Shown here: positions 9,614 to 20,737 of the stretch, piece after piece
Layout of the letters: every line of letters begins with the position of its first letter
Position numbering within the stretch: position 1 is the first letter of the stretch
From: Geomobilimonas luticola
GTDB taxonomy: Bacteria; Desulfobacterota; Desulfuromonadia; Geobacterales; Geobacteraceae
DNA: 64,000 bases
Reading direction: 5' to 3'
NCBI RefSeq assembly: GCF_018476905.1
Contig: NZ_JAHCVK010000001.1
Span: 992,001-1,056,000, forward strand
Program-made: the position numbers and the translations under genes
The notes under the pieces: model-generated
Databases searched by the model: none
The model's input: the letters and a program-made list of their open reading frames with translations, nothing else
Told to the model about the DNA's origin: nothing

Positions 9614-10468
9614 TCAGGCTGCGCGGGCCTGGGCGAGGAGCGGAGTAAGGGCGGTTTTCATCTTCCTGAGAGCACCCTCTTCGATCTGGCGCACCCTCTC
9701 GCGGGAGATGGCAAAGTGGTCGGCGATCTCCTGGAGAGTAAGGGGCTCATCGGCGGTGATGCGGTGCTCGATAATGTAGCGCTCCTTTTCATTGAGGGAG
9801 GTAAGGGCGGAAGCAATCTCCCGCTGCAGCAGACTGTTCTCCTGGAGTTCGGCCAGTTGCTCTTCCTGGTTATGGCGCTCGTCGGCCAGGCTGTCAAGGA
9901 GGGTAAGTCCGTCACCATCGACGATCTCTGCATCGAGGGAGTGCTCGCCACGCATGCGCTGTTCCATCTCCACGACGTCCGACTCCCTTACATCGAGGGA
10001 GATGGCGGTTGCTTCGTTGTCGTCGAGGCCGGTCATCTGCTTGATGGCGTTCTTTGCCTGGTTAAGCTTGAAAAAGAGCTTCTTCTGCGCCTGGGTAGTG
10101 CCGATTTTCAGGAGACTCCATCCCGAAATGATGTGGTTCTGGATATAGGCCCGAATCCACCAGACGGCATAGGAGATGAGGCGGAACCCCTTGTACGGGT
10201 TGAACTTGCGTACCGCCATCATGAGCCCCACGTTTCCTTCCTGGATCAGATCGATCATCTTCATGCCGTAGTCCCGGTATTCGGCGGCAATCTTCACCAC
10301 GAAGCGGAGGTTTGCGGTAATCAGGCGGTGTGCCGCTTCCAGATCCTTCTCTTCGTAAAATTTCACGGCAAGAAGTTGCTCTTCTTCGGGGGTGAGAAGG
10401 GGAAATTTCTTTATTTCGGCCATATAGAGAGTGAGACTGTCGGCAACGACAGGCATGGTCATTGTCAT
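9614..10468 (-). CDS. rpoH: heat-shock sigma factor RpoH (sigma-32)
   Basis: Sigma-70 family factor of 284 aa. Region 2 is seen as LITANLRFVVKIAAEY followed by the DLIQEGNVGLM segment and AVWWIRAYIQ; region 4 has the LQEIADHFAISRERVRQIE helix-turn-helix. It lacks region 1.1, as in RpoH, and the GWSLLKIGTTQAQKKLFFKL stretch is the RpoH box region, where E. coli has QRKLFFNLR. Three in-frame ATG codons open the gene (10468, 10462, 10456); the first has AAGGAG at suitable spacing. The promoter carries a CIRCE element, so HrcA repression is likely, linking the HrcA and RpoH heat-shock circuits. Confidence 0.93.
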   Translation of the reverse strand: MTMTMPVVADSLTLYMAEIKKFPLLTPEEEQLLAVKFYEEKDLEAAHRLITANLRFVVKIAAEYRDYGMKMIDLIQEGNVGLMMAVRKFNPYKGFRLISYAVWWIRAYIQNHIISGWSLLKIGTTQAQKKLFFKLNQAKNAIKQMTGLDDNEATAISLDVRESDVVEMEQRMRGEHSLDAEIVDGDGLTLLDSLADERHNQEEQLAELQENSLLQREIASALTSLNEKERYIIEHRITADEPLTLQEIADHFAISRERVRQIEEGALRKMKTALTPLLAQARAA

Positions 10469-10517
10469 GGTATATGGTCTCCTTCAGCAGTCGTGCCGCT
10501 ATTGCCGACACGGTTTG

Positions 10518-10544
10518 TTAGCACTCTGCAGTGGCGAGTGCTAA
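10518..10544. promoter_or_regulatory. CIRCE operator (HrcA binding site)
   Basis: TTAGCACTC-N9-GAGTGCTAA, a perfect match to the CIRCE inverted repeat. It lies just downstream of the -10 of the rpoH promoter, across the expected transcription start. Confidence 0.95.
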
Positions 10545-10549
10545 CTACA

Positions 10550-10578
10550 TATATATCAACCGTCGAGGAAAAAATCAA
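10550..10578 (-). promoter_or_regulatory. rpoH promoter
   Basis: On the minus strand TTGATT (10578-10573) and TATATA (10555-10550) are spaced by 17 bp. The CIRCE operator begins 6 bp further downstream. Confidence 0.6.
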
Positions 10579-10586
10579 GGGGGGGA

Positions 10587-11042
10587 TTACTTCTGCTGGA
10601 ATACCATGATGGTCATATCGGGGCGTTTCGGCATATAGCCGAAGGAGATGCGGGTTTTCGCGCCTTCCCAGATATAGCTGATAACGTGGGGTGAGGGGGA
10701 TTGTTCATAGACCCCTTCGCCGAAACTCTTCCGGAATCTGGCAAGGAGTTTGTCGGTGCCGCTTTTCTTGACGTAGTCGGGGTTGAATTTGATGGAAACC
10801 CCGGTGAGGTGGTCGTCTTCGAAGATGAAGGTCCGGACGAAAATCTCCCGGTTGGGGCGGAATTGGCGGTAGACATAGTCGTTGTGGAGCCGCTCAAGGT
10901 TTCCCCCGGGGTAGTCCTTCATGACCTGACGCAAGTCCGTTCCCCAGAGGGTTTCCCCGTAACCGTCGGGCAGCCTGTCCGCAGCGGCGGCCATGGCCGT
11001 CAGGCAGAGGAGGATAATGATCAGGGGTATCAGCCTCTTCAT
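10587..11042 (-). CDS. small exported hypothetical protein, 151 aa
   Basis: A clear Sec signal peptide (MKRLIPLIIILLCLTAMAAA, cleavage probably after AAA) precedes a 130-residue soluble domain with WGTDLRQV, a pattern seen in small periplasmic proteins of unknown role. There is no lipobox Cys and no heme motif. It is transcribed toward rpoH and diverges from ilvE. Function not recognised. Confidence 0.75.
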   Translation of the reverse strand: MKRLIPLIIILLCLTAMAAAADRLPDGYGETLWGTDLRQVMKDYPGGNLERLHNDYVYRQFRPNREIFVRTFIFEDDHLTGVSIKFNPDYVKKSGTDKLLARFRKSFGEGVYEQSPSPHVISYIWEGAKTRISFGYMPKRPDMTIMVFQQK

Positions 11043-11206
11043 CGGGGCTCCGCTTAATGAGTTATGATCCTGATGCTACAATACAGGAGAATTTCACCAG
11101 ATGTCAATGGCGGGAGGAAAACCCTTGCCCGCTAAGGGCTTTGTATGGTAAACGATTCTAGGTAGATAATTCCGACGCAGAGCGCCGCAACCGGAGGTTT
11201 TTGCAG

Positions 11207-12280
11207 ATGAACATCGCGATTTTACCCCTTTCCGACGACAAGAAAAAAGCCAAATGTGCCGATGAATCCAAGCTCGGCTTCGGCCGGCTTTTTACCGACC
11301 GGATGCTGCTGGTCGAGTGGAAGACGGGTGAAGGGTGGGTTGATGGCCGTATCGAGCCCTATGGCCCCTTTTCCCTTGACCCGGCATGTTCTGTTTTCCA
11401 TTACTCCCAGGAGATTTTCGAGGGGCTCAAGGCCTACAAGTGGGCGGACGGCACCATAACCCTCTTCCGCCCGGAGATGAACGCCCGGCGTTTCAACCAA
11501 TCCGCCGACCGGCTCTGCATGCCGGAGGTGCCGGAGGATATTTTTATCGGCGGCATCGAGAAGCTTGTTTCGCTGGAGCGCGACTGGATTCCTTCCTCGG
11601 AAGGAACCTCCCTCTACATCCGCCCTACCATGATCGGTGTGGAACCGGCCCTGGGGGTGAAGCCCGCTGATCATTATTACTTCTATGTGATCCTCTCGCC
11701 GGTCGGCGCATACTACTCCGCGGGGTTCAACCCCATCAAGATCATGGTGGAAGACAACTATGTCCGCTCTGTTCCTGGAGGAACCGGGGAGGCCAAAACC
11801 GGTGGCAACTACGCCTGCTCCCTCAAGGCCGGCCTTGAAGCGAAAAAGAAGGGGTACGACCAGGTCCTCTGGCTCGACGGCGTCCACAAGCGCTACGTGG
11901 AAGAGGTGGGGGCCATGAACATGCTCTTCGCCTACGGGAAGACCATTGTCACGTCACCCCTTACCGGCACCATCCTGAACGGCGTCACCCGCGATTCCAC
12001 GCTCAAGCTGGCAGCGAGCCTTGGCTATACCGTCGAGGAGCGACTCATCGACGTGAACGAGCTGATGGCCGATGTCCGTTCGGGGAAAGTGACCGAGGCC
12101 TTCGGCAGCGGTACCGCTGCAGTCATCAGCCCGGTCGGCGTCCTTGCCTACAAGGGGGAGGACTACATGGTGGGCGACGGCGGTGTGGGCGCAATTACCC
12201 GCCAGCTCTACGACACCCTTACCGGCATCCAGACCGGCAGGCTCGAAGACCGGTTCGGCTGGGTGAGAAAAATCGGGTAG
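11207..12280 (+). CDS. ilvE: branched-chain amino acid aminotransferase
   Basis: PLP fold-type IV transaminase for Leu, Ile and Val synthesis and breakdown. At 357 aa it belongs to the longer BCAT2-like class rather than the ~309-aa E. coli class. The PLP lysine is expected at Lys197 in EAKTGGNY, with conserved HYSQEIFEGLKAY near residue 70 and EEVGAMNMLF after it. The frame includes a TTG at 11201, but GGAGG at 11193 sits 9 nt before ATG 11207, which sets the start. Two small cysteine-rich genes follow within a few bases. Confidence 0.93.
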   Translation: MNIAILPLSDDKKKAKCADESKLGFGRLFTDRMLLVEWKTGEGWVDGRIEPYGPFSLDPACSVFHYSQEIFEGLKAYKWADGTITLFRPEMNARRFNQSADRLCMPEVPEDIFIGGIEKLVSLERDWIPSSEGTSLYIRPTMIGVEPALGVKPADHYYFYVILSPVGAYYSAGFNPIKIMVEDNYVRSVPGGTGEAKTGGNYACSLKAGLEAKKKGYDQVLWLDGVHKRYVEEVGAMNMLFAYGKTIVTSPLTGTILNGVTRDSTLKLAASLGYTVEERLIDVNELMADVRSGKVTEAFGSGTAAVISPVGVLAYKGEDYMVGDGGVGAITRQLYDTLTGIQTGRLEDRFGWVRKIG

Positions 12281-12284
12281 ATAA

Positions 12285-12440
12285 ATGAAAGAGCGGCACA
12301 TCGAGGCAAACAGGCTCTGTCTTTCCTGTCGTCGCACCTGCAAACAGCCTGCTGCGGTGGTGATCGCCTCCTGTCCCCGCTACTACGCGGGACCGAAGGT
12401 GAAACGCTGCACCTGGAAACAGCTGGAACTCGGTCTGTGA
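12285..12440 (+). CDS. 51-aa cysteine-rich protein
   Basis: ATG at 12285, 4 bp after the ilvE stop, reads a 51-residue protein with five Cys (positions 12, 15, 19, 30 and 42) in a C-x2-C-x3-C arrangement. Its TGA overlaps the GTG start of the next gene (GTGA), which suggests translational coupling with that ferredoxin. A metal or Fe-S binding role is likely from the Cys pattern, but no family is recognised. Confidence 0.6.
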   Translation: MKERHIEANRLCLSCRRTCKQPAAVVIASCPRYYAGPKVKRCTWKQLELGL

Positions 12441-12676
12441 CCGATTCCGCTGAGTTGTCCGCAGCGACGCCGCAGGTCGATTGCCAGCGATGCAGTGCTT
12501 GTGGCCGCTGCGTGGCGGCCTGTCCCGCGAAACTCTTTACCCTCGATGTTGACGGATTCCGAAAAACCGCGCGCCGGCAGGTTTCAACCGACTGCCGGCG
12601 CTGCTTTGCCTGCGGCCGGAGCTGCCCGGTTCGGGCTATAAGTCCTGCGCCAGACGCTGACCAGAAAAACCGATAG
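12437..12676 (+). CDS. small 2x[4Fe-4S] ferredoxin-like protein
   Basis: 79 aa with two C-x2-C-x2-C-x3-C-P clusters (CSACGRCVAACP and CRRCFACGRSCP), the classical bacterial ferredoxin arrangement; an extra Cys precedes the first cluster. The GTG start at 12437 overlaps the stop of the 51-aa gene. Expected to be a cytoplasmic one-electron carrier. The partner is unknown. Confidence 0.8.
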   Translation: MTDSAELSAATPQVDCQRCSACGRCVAACPAKLFTLDVDGFRKTARRQVSTDCRRCFACGRSCPVRAISPAPDADQKNR

Positions 12677-12763
12677 ATATCCTTCCCCTCAACTCTTCTC
12701 CAAAAGTTCTTGGTTCTTTTCACTTCACCCGTTATCGCTGCGATCCATCAGTTTGTCCCTGCC

Positions 12764-12792
12764 TTGACAGCTTCCCCTGCCGTACTTATCAT
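12764..12792 (+). promoter_or_regulatory. clpB promoter
   Basis: TTGACA (12764-12769) and TATCAT (12787-12792) with a 17-bp spacer, 67 bp before the clpB start. A sigma-32 type site was not clear. Confidence 0.6.
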
Positions 12793-12859
12793 TCCTGTAG
12801 AACGTAGTGCCGTGCCTGTTATGCAGTGATCAGCGCCGGCGCGAAAAGGAGATTGTGAG

Positions 12860-15454
<2,595 letters not shown>

Positions 15455-15613
15455 ATGACGTAGCATGGAAGGTGTTTTTTGCCAGCGGCTCGTTCTCCGG
15501 ACGGGCCGTTTGTGCTTGCCGGTTTACGGATTTTACCCTTGATTTATGGGGCATTTTGATTTAGAAAAAGTCTCCTTTCAAACACCGGATCAACATCTCC
15601 TAGGGAACGGTCA

Positions 15614-16456
15614 ATGCGAACTCTTACTCTACAAGCCCCTGCCAAGGTCAACTACCGGCTCGACGTGCTGCGGCGCCGGCCGGACGGCTACCATGACCTG
15701 CGCATGATCATGCAGCGGTTCGACCTGTGCGATGATGTCCGTATTGCCCTGAGCGATATCCCCGGCATTCGGGTCACCTGCGGCAGCGAGGGGGTGCCCG
15801 ATGGACCGGAGAACATCGCCTGGCGTGCGGCCGATGCGCTCCTCTCCCTTGCGGGCAGGGAGACGGGGGTTGAAATCACGATCACCAAACGAATCCCGGT
15901 GGCGGCCGGTCTGGGCGGTGGCAGCAGTGACTGTGCAACGGTTCTCATGGGGCTGAATCAGCTCCTCGGGTTGGGGTTGTCCGATGCCCGGCTCATGGAG
16001 ATCGGGGTGAAGCTGGGGGCCGACGTCCCGTTCTTCATATTCGGGAAGACCGCCCTTGCCGAGGGGATCGGGGAACAGCTGACCGCCATCGAGCAGATTC
16101 CTCCGGTCTGGCTGGCGATTGTCAATCCGAATGTTCCCGTTTCCACCGCCTGGGTATATCAAAATTTACAATTGACAAACCGCTCAGATGACTTTAAAAT
16201 GCCTCGTTTATATAGCAGTATCGCGGACATCTGCGCCATCCTCGGTAATGACCTGGAGGCGGTAACCGTGAAGCGTTACCCGGTCATCAGTGAGATCAAG
16301 GAGCGTTTGCGGTCCCTGGGAGCAGTCGGAGCTCTGATGTCAGGCAGTGGTCCGACGGTGTTCGGCATTTTCGAGAAGGAAGAAGAGGCACGCCAGGCTG
16401 TGGCGGACCTGGCCCGGGAAACCGGCTGGTTCGCCGTTGCTGCCCGCACGTTGTAA
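15614..16456 (+). CDS. ispE: 4-diphosphocytidyl-2-C-methyl-D-erythritol kinase
   Basis: GHMP kinase of the MEP isoprenoid pathway, 280 aa. It shows the N-terminal [11 protein letters not shown] segment, the ATP-binding GHMP motif [12 protein letters not shown] (about residues 96-107), and the C-terminal [12 protein letters not shown] motif. The tRNA-Gln gene follows 8 bp after the stop and was probably part of an ispE-tRNA-prs transcript before the island inserted. Confidence 0.94.
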   Translation: MRTLTLQAPAKVNYRLDVLRRRPDGYHDLRMIMQRFDLCDDVRIALSDIPGIRVTCGSEGVPDGPENIAWRAADALLSLAGRETGVEITITKRIPVAAGLGGGSSDCATVLMGLNQLLGLGLSDARLMEIGVKLGADVPFFIFGKTALAEGIGEQLTAIEQIPPVWLAIVNPNVPVSTAWVYQNLQLTNRSDDFKMPRLYSSIADICAILGNDLEAVTVKRYPVISEIKERLRSLGAVGALMSGSGPTVFGIFEKEEEARQAVADLARETGWFAVAARTL

Positions 16457-16463
16457 TGTTTGA

Positions 16464-16538
16464 TGGGGTGTCGCCAAGCGGTAAGGCACCGGATTTTGAT
16501 TCCGGCATTCCCAGGTTCGATCCCTGGCACCCCAGCCA
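16464..16538 (+). tRNA. tRNA-Gln (anticodon TTG), CCA encoded
   Basis: A 75-nt cloverleaf: acceptor TGGGGTG/CACCCCA, anticodon arm CCGGA-TTTTGAT-TCCGG with TTG as the anticodon, T arm CCAGG-TTCGATC-CCTGG, and an encoded CCA end. Its 3' half is the integration target of the island that follows. Confidence 0.95.
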
Positions 16539-16539
16539 C
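16492..16539 (+). repeat. attL: 48-bp direct repeat, 3' half of tRNA-Gln
   Basis: The 48 bases from GATTTTGATTCC to CCCCAGCCAC are repeated exactly at 30371-30418. The copy here is part of the functional tRNA. Paired with attR it bounds the genomic island. Confidence 0.92.
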
Positions 16540-16546
16540 TAATATC

Positions 16547-16579
16547 AAAGGGTTAGCTCACAAGGCTAACCCTTTTTTA
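16547..16579 (+). terminator. intrinsic terminator after tRNA-Gln, carried by the island
   Basis: AAGGGTTAG-CTCACAAGG-CTAACCCTT followed by TTTT. It lies inside attL, so the island supplies the terminator for the interrupted ispE-tRNA transcript. Confidence 0.85.
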
Positions 16580-16584
16580 TTGCC

Positions 16585-16606
16585 TTGACGCAGATTTTGA
16601 CGCAGG
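16585..16606 (+). repeat. left-end TTGACGCAG repeats (2 copies)
   Basis: TTGACGCAG occurs at 16585 and TTGACGCAGG at 16597, 12 bp apart. The same octamer recurs near the right end of the island. Probable arm-type binding sites of the integrase or a directionality factor. Confidence 0.5.
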
Positions 16607-17292
16607 TGGAATGCAAAAATCCGGTTGGCCTTATCTCCGTACCATGCAGGAAGACCAGCAATGGTACTCCGAGAAGTGTTTGATGCATCAAGCCACTTAC
16701 ACGCTTGGCTAAACTAAAAGCTAACTCCCATCTTTACTTACCAACCTAAGACCGAATTACCGCAGTCCCCAGCAATTCCTGAAGAGTTGAATACCACTGT
16801 AACGGGACATTCTCCTCAGCCACCAGTGCAACACGCTTATGTGATTGACCGCTGCTTTGATCCCACACCCAAAAACAATTCAAGAGGTGCCTGAATGGTT
16901 ATGTTGGATATGAGGGGATTCTGTCCATTGCAGGGAAAGAGGATGTTGGCAAGCTTGTCCTATGTTCGAGTATCAACGCTTGCGCGTTGTTCGGTCACTC
17001 AGATGCATCACTACGTTCTGCATCATCGTGATCCGAGCCTATAAAACCTTGTCTGTTGTGGGATCGTTAGGTTTACGATTCCCCGAAAACGAATCAGTTT
17101 TGCATCAATTATCGCGTCAACATCATGTAACATGCCATTTTTATTGCATGTTTACCGGATAGATAGTCCCGTTGTTGAATCCCAGTATCCCCAGCAGGAA
17201 TTCAATGGCATCATAACCCCTCCGTTCAATTCATCTTTCTCGCTATCAAATTTCCGTTGTGCGCCGTTTTTTAAAAAAATTGATAGACCTTA
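16607..17292. other. no gene seen, left end of island
   Basis: About 690 bp of mixed composition with only short open frames (at most 66-68 codons), without ribosome binding sites or recognisable products. It may hold decayed DNA. Nothing functional was recognised. Confidence 0.5.
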
Positions 17293-17322
17293 TTGCAATG
17301 GAGTGGCGTGGGGGCTTATATT
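17293..17322 (+). promoter_or_regulatory. possible promoter of the Lon/BrxL-like gene
   Basis: TTGCAA (17293-17298) and TATATT (17317-17322) with an 18-bp spacer, about 60 bp before the gene start. A weak match. Confidence 0.35.
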
Positions 17323-17383
17323 GCGTTTTGTGTCCTGAACCAGGCAAGCGACATGATGAATGCTACTATCCGGAGAGAATTTC

Positions 17384-18799
17384 ATGGGTAATTATTCTAG
17401 AGACCATTCAAATGTATTTGCGATGAAGCATATTTCTTGGCTTAACAACCTTGCAAAAACTAAAGGAAAGTTGTTTTTTGAGGAGGAATGTCATTCAATT
17501 TCTGAGTTAATAGCAATACTTCTCTCCTCAGATGAAAGCATTCCAGATCACCCGAATGAAATTCAAGGACAGTTATTCCGTCAATACTATAGATTGCTAG
17601 TTAATGGAATTGAAGAAGGTGAAATTATTGAAGTTAAAGGAGTTAAGAGGTCATCAACGCCTATAGCATCTTTTTTGGCAGATATTCCTGGATATATTGA
17701 GATGCTGCCACATTTACCTCACGAGAAGTACTATCACCTTTTCGAGCCGCTTCCAGATTTCCTCCAGGTGATTGCCTTCCTCGACAGGATACATGCTTAT
17801 CTCCCTGGCTGGGAGATCCCGAAGCTTACGCCGAACAGTTATTCCAAGGACTACGGCTTTATCACCGACTATTTCTGCGAGATCATGCACGAGCTCCGCA
17901 GGATTGATCCGCTAGCATCGGTTCGGTCGCGTTTCGAACTAGTGGATATTGCCAGAACCGCCCAAGGAATATCTGGACGTGACCAGCGAGCAATAATGAA
18001 GACTTCCTCGGGTCTGCTCAAACTCCTTTATCCAGATGGCCAGGTGACTGACGAAGAACTCACAGAAGTCCTACAGCTATCATGTGAACTCCGGCAAAGG
18101 GTCCGTGAGCAGCTACACATGATGGCCCCCGGTGAATACGACAAGCTTCTGTTAGGGGTCAGAATGACTTCAACGGGAGAGAACGTGTCACCTGTCTTGC
18201 CGGATGCCAATAGGATTCAACGAGTGACTCTATCTGAAAAACCATCGGTAGGAGAAGTAATTGGGCTAGCAGTCGATGGGGACTTTGGATGCATTCTTCA
18301 TTTCGAGATGCAGGCAACGAAAGGGAACGGCAGAATTGTGCCTCTCGGATCGATACAGCGCGTTATGCGAGAGAGCATTGAGACGGCGGCACAGTTCATC
18401 AGGGCGAAACATAACGATTTTGGTATATCTGCCGAATGGCGGCAAAATTTTGATGTTGCGGTACTAGCCACATTCATGGGGGTGCCGAAAGAAGGTCCAT
18501 CCTCTGGAGTTGCTATCGTAGCAGGTATAGTATCGGCGCTGACAAGTAAGCCAGTTCGCAATGATATTGCTATGACTGGAGAAATAACAATTATGGGCAA
18601 AGTCCTTCCAGTTGGAGGCATTCAGCAGAAGGTGCGTGCTGCCTATGATTCAGGGATCAAAGAAGTTCTCCTCCCCAGAGACAATCTTCATGAAGCGCAT
18701 GGCCTACCGCAATATATTCTTGATACGGTCACACTAACACCAGTTGATACGATCAACGACGTTTTGACTTCAGCACTCGTTGACGTCGAATGTAGCTGA
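17384..18799 (+). CDS. Lon-like protease related to the C-terminal part of BREX BrxL
   Basis: 471 aa. From about residue 118 the protein resembles BrxL (Lon-like BREX protein): HLFEPLP, then FLDRIHAYLPGWEIPKL and SSGLLKLLYPDG, followed by a Lon protease domain with a Ser-Lys dyad, Ser373 in PKEGPSSG and Lys416 in GGIQQKV. The AAA+ core with Walker A and B that precedes this region in BrxL is absent. Instead there is a ~115-residue unrecognised N-terminal part. The N-terminal coding stretch (to about 17750) is AT-rich while the rest is nearer 50% GC, so this looks like a gene fusion. ATG 17384 has GGAGAG in front; ATG 17360 does not. Confidence 0.75.
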   Translation: MGNYSRDHSNVFAMKHISWLNNLAKTKGKLFFEEECHSISELIAILLSSDESIPDHPNEIQGQLFRQYYRLLVNGIEEGEIIEVKGVKRSSTPIASFLADIPGYIEMLPHLPHEKYYHLFEPLPDFLQVIAFLDRIHAYLPGWEIPKLTPNSYSKDYGFITDYFCEIMHELRRIDPLASVRSRFELVDIARTAQGISGRDQRAIMKTSSGLLKLLYPDGQVTDEELTEVLQLSCELRQRVREQLHMMAPGEYDKLLLGVRMTSTGENVSPVLPDANRIQRVTLSEKPSVGEVIGLAVDGDFGCILHFEMQATKGNGRIVPLGSIQRVMRESIETAAQFIRAKHNDFGISAEWRQNFDVAVLATFMGVPKEGPSSGVAIVAGIVSALTSKPVRNDIAMTGEITIMGKVLPVGGIQQKVRAAYDSGIKEVLLPRDNLHEAHGLPQYILDTVTLTPVDTINDVLTSALVDVECS

Positions 18800-19143
18800 T
18801 GAACCTGATGAACCTGTTTTGTCCAAATCATTTCAATTCAATTTTGTATCGTCAAATAGTTCTATTTCGCAATATCATGTAACGTTAAATACTCAGTACT
18901 ATCAGGCATACTCAAAGTATGCCCGGTTAATACTATGTTTATTCAATGTATAAGCAATAATACAATCCAATACAATACACAATTAAACAAATATACTTTT
19001 TAATTGTATAGCTTCATTAGCTTCATTAGATACACTTATTATATAAGGTATTAGCTTAACATATATTGTACCAACCATTATTACTATTTAGAATCAATAT
19101 CTGATATTAGCAATCAGTACTACTGACAATTGTTAATTATAAA

Positions 19144-19166
19144 AGGCCCTGTCATGTTCAGGGCCT
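19144..19166 (+). terminator. hairpin, possible terminator of the Lon/BrxL-like gene
   Basis: AGGCCCTG-TCATGTT-CAGGGCCT forms a perfect 8-bp stem. The T-rich tail is weak (TCTGAGTTTTC), so termination is uncertain. Confidence 0.45.
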
Positions 19167-19476
19167 CTGAGTTTTCATCTTGTACTAGATACTCTCATTC
19201 TCGATACAGTAGTTATAGTTCGAATACTGTAAATCAAGATGCTACGTTTGAGCTAATAACATACCAGAATCACATGGATATATGCTGTAATTAATGTCCA
19301 TATTACATCCCTAATAGCAGAAAATATGATTCCGATATCAAATTCAAATTTAAAAGTTGCTGTCAGGTAGAGTTTTGAGATACGAAAGCCAAATTAAACC
19401 GAACCGGAGCCCCTCCCTATCAATCTAAATAGTACCAATTTGACCGATTGTTGTGAAAATCGGCTATAATAATTGT

Positions 19477-19585
19477 CAATGACATCGACGTAAAACACAG
19501 ATAGTTAATTGATACAAATAAGGGCAAAAGAAATTGACATTTGGAATGGCCATGACCTCGTTGACAATTTCTTTTTCCCTTTTTT
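19477..19585 (+). ncRNA. candidate small RNA in the island
   Basis: A TATAAT (19465-19470) preceded by TTGACC at a long 19-bp spacing could start a ~109-nt transcript that ends in AAGAAATTG...CAATTTCTT followed by T runs (19526-19585). The 5' end ATTGTCAA (19473-19480) can also pair with TTGACAAT in the 3' arm, an alternative fold. No open frame. Speculative. Confidence 0.25.
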
Positions 19586-19716
19586 CACACGCCATTATCG
19601 TAAGACAATCTATTACAACTTATTACTGCAATCATGTCGATTGTATTAATGCATAAGTAATCCATTCTTATTTTCACATTTACTCAATTACATGTCCTGT
19701 CGTAGTAAACCTTAAA

Positions 19717-20445
19717 TTAGATGAGTTGTTTTGTTTTTAACTCAACGTTGATATCCCTAATTAAAATTTCCAATTTCGACCAAGACATTCTTCCCGGGTG
19801 ATTCATTTCATAAAAAACTCGCTTATCTGTATGATACTTTGTAATATTAGAATCGCCAATTTCAGTACCAGGTCCAAAATTTACTTTATTTGATAATGTA
19901 CCAAATGTTTTTGTGAAGAATACATTGACTGGTGCATTAACAATTTCAACTTCTTTGAAAATAAAATTTAATTTGTTGCATTCTTCATGTAAACTCCATT
20001 GAACATCTGGATTATAGCATTTGCATGCGTTACTTATTGCTATTAGATCCAAATATTCATACCAATGAGATTTATCACCAAAAATGTCTTTGCATATATC
20101 ATAAACTTTTTTCCAAAAGCCTGGCATATAAGCTGTTTGAAAAAAAGAAAACCATAATGGTAAAGCCAAAGCAGTTTCTTCATTGAAGTCATGCGCTCCA
20201 ATCCAATCATAGTTTTCCCTGCCGACAAAAAAAATTATTGGATTCTTTCCCACCCAATATATCCCTTGTGGCCCATCAATATTATTTCCATAAGCATTAG
20301 TACAACTAGGAACACAATTAGGCATTTCGACCCGATAAAAATTCCAAATTTCTTCATATTTTTCCTTAGAAGCCTCAAACCTACTAAGAAATTCTGTATT
20401 GTAATGTTCCATTAATTTTTTCAGATTTTCCATTTTGGTCACCAT
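19717..20445 (-). CDS. uracil-DNA-glycosylase-like superfamily protein (weak)
   Basis: 242 aa, strongly AT-rich coding. The segment NPIIFFVGRENYDW followed at distance by ISNACKC and near the end by NHPGRMSW has the layout of the UDG superfamily (motif 1 Gly-rich strand after hydrophobics; motif 3 with an H-P pair). Catalytic residues cannot be assigned with confidence. A start at ATG 20445 or at ATG 20433 (with GGTGA before it) is possible. It is the last minus-strand gene of the island, 292 bp after the DUF2779 gene, and its base composition suggests a separate origin. Confidence 0.5.
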   Translation of the reverse strand: MVTKMENLKKLMEHYNTEFLSRFEASKEKYEEIWNFYRVEMPNCVPSCTNAYGNNIDGPQGIYWVGKNPIIFFVGRENYDWIGAHDFNEETALALPLWFSFFQTAYMPGFWKKVYDICKDIFGDKSHWYEYLDLIAISNACKCYNPDVQWSLHEECNKLNFIFKEVEIVNAPVNVFFTKTFGTLSNKVNFGPGTEIGDSNITKYHTDKRVFYEMNHPGRMSWSKLEILIRDINVELKTKQLI

Positions 20446-20737
20446 ATCAGATAAATTTAAATGTTAGATTTCATATTTATAAGTTCCTGAATAGACATGA
20501 AGTTTCAAAAGGATCAAACTTTTGGCCAGATTCTTAATATGGGATCATCTTCGTAAGATTCACAGACACCATATTGCCATCTGTTTTTCGTAGGTAGCAG
20601 TCTGTTCCCTCTCTTTTGCTCATAGATTACTCCAATTCTTTAGGTAATTTATCTCCCTTTCGGGCCAAACAGAATTGCTTCGTCAACCATGATAGAGTGG
20701 TCAAGAACTCAATCTCAATTTCGGCTTTAATTTTTCT

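Larger units (their letters stand above)
18800..19716. other. AT-rich non-coding stretch of the island
   Basis: About 917 bp of strongly AT-rich DNA without a convincing gene on either strand. It contains a GGCATACT-CAA-AGTATGCC hairpin (18905-18923), the terminator-like hairpin at 19144-19166, the tandem GATGAACCT pair at 18799-18816, and the candidate small RNA at 19477-19585. Confidence 0.6.
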
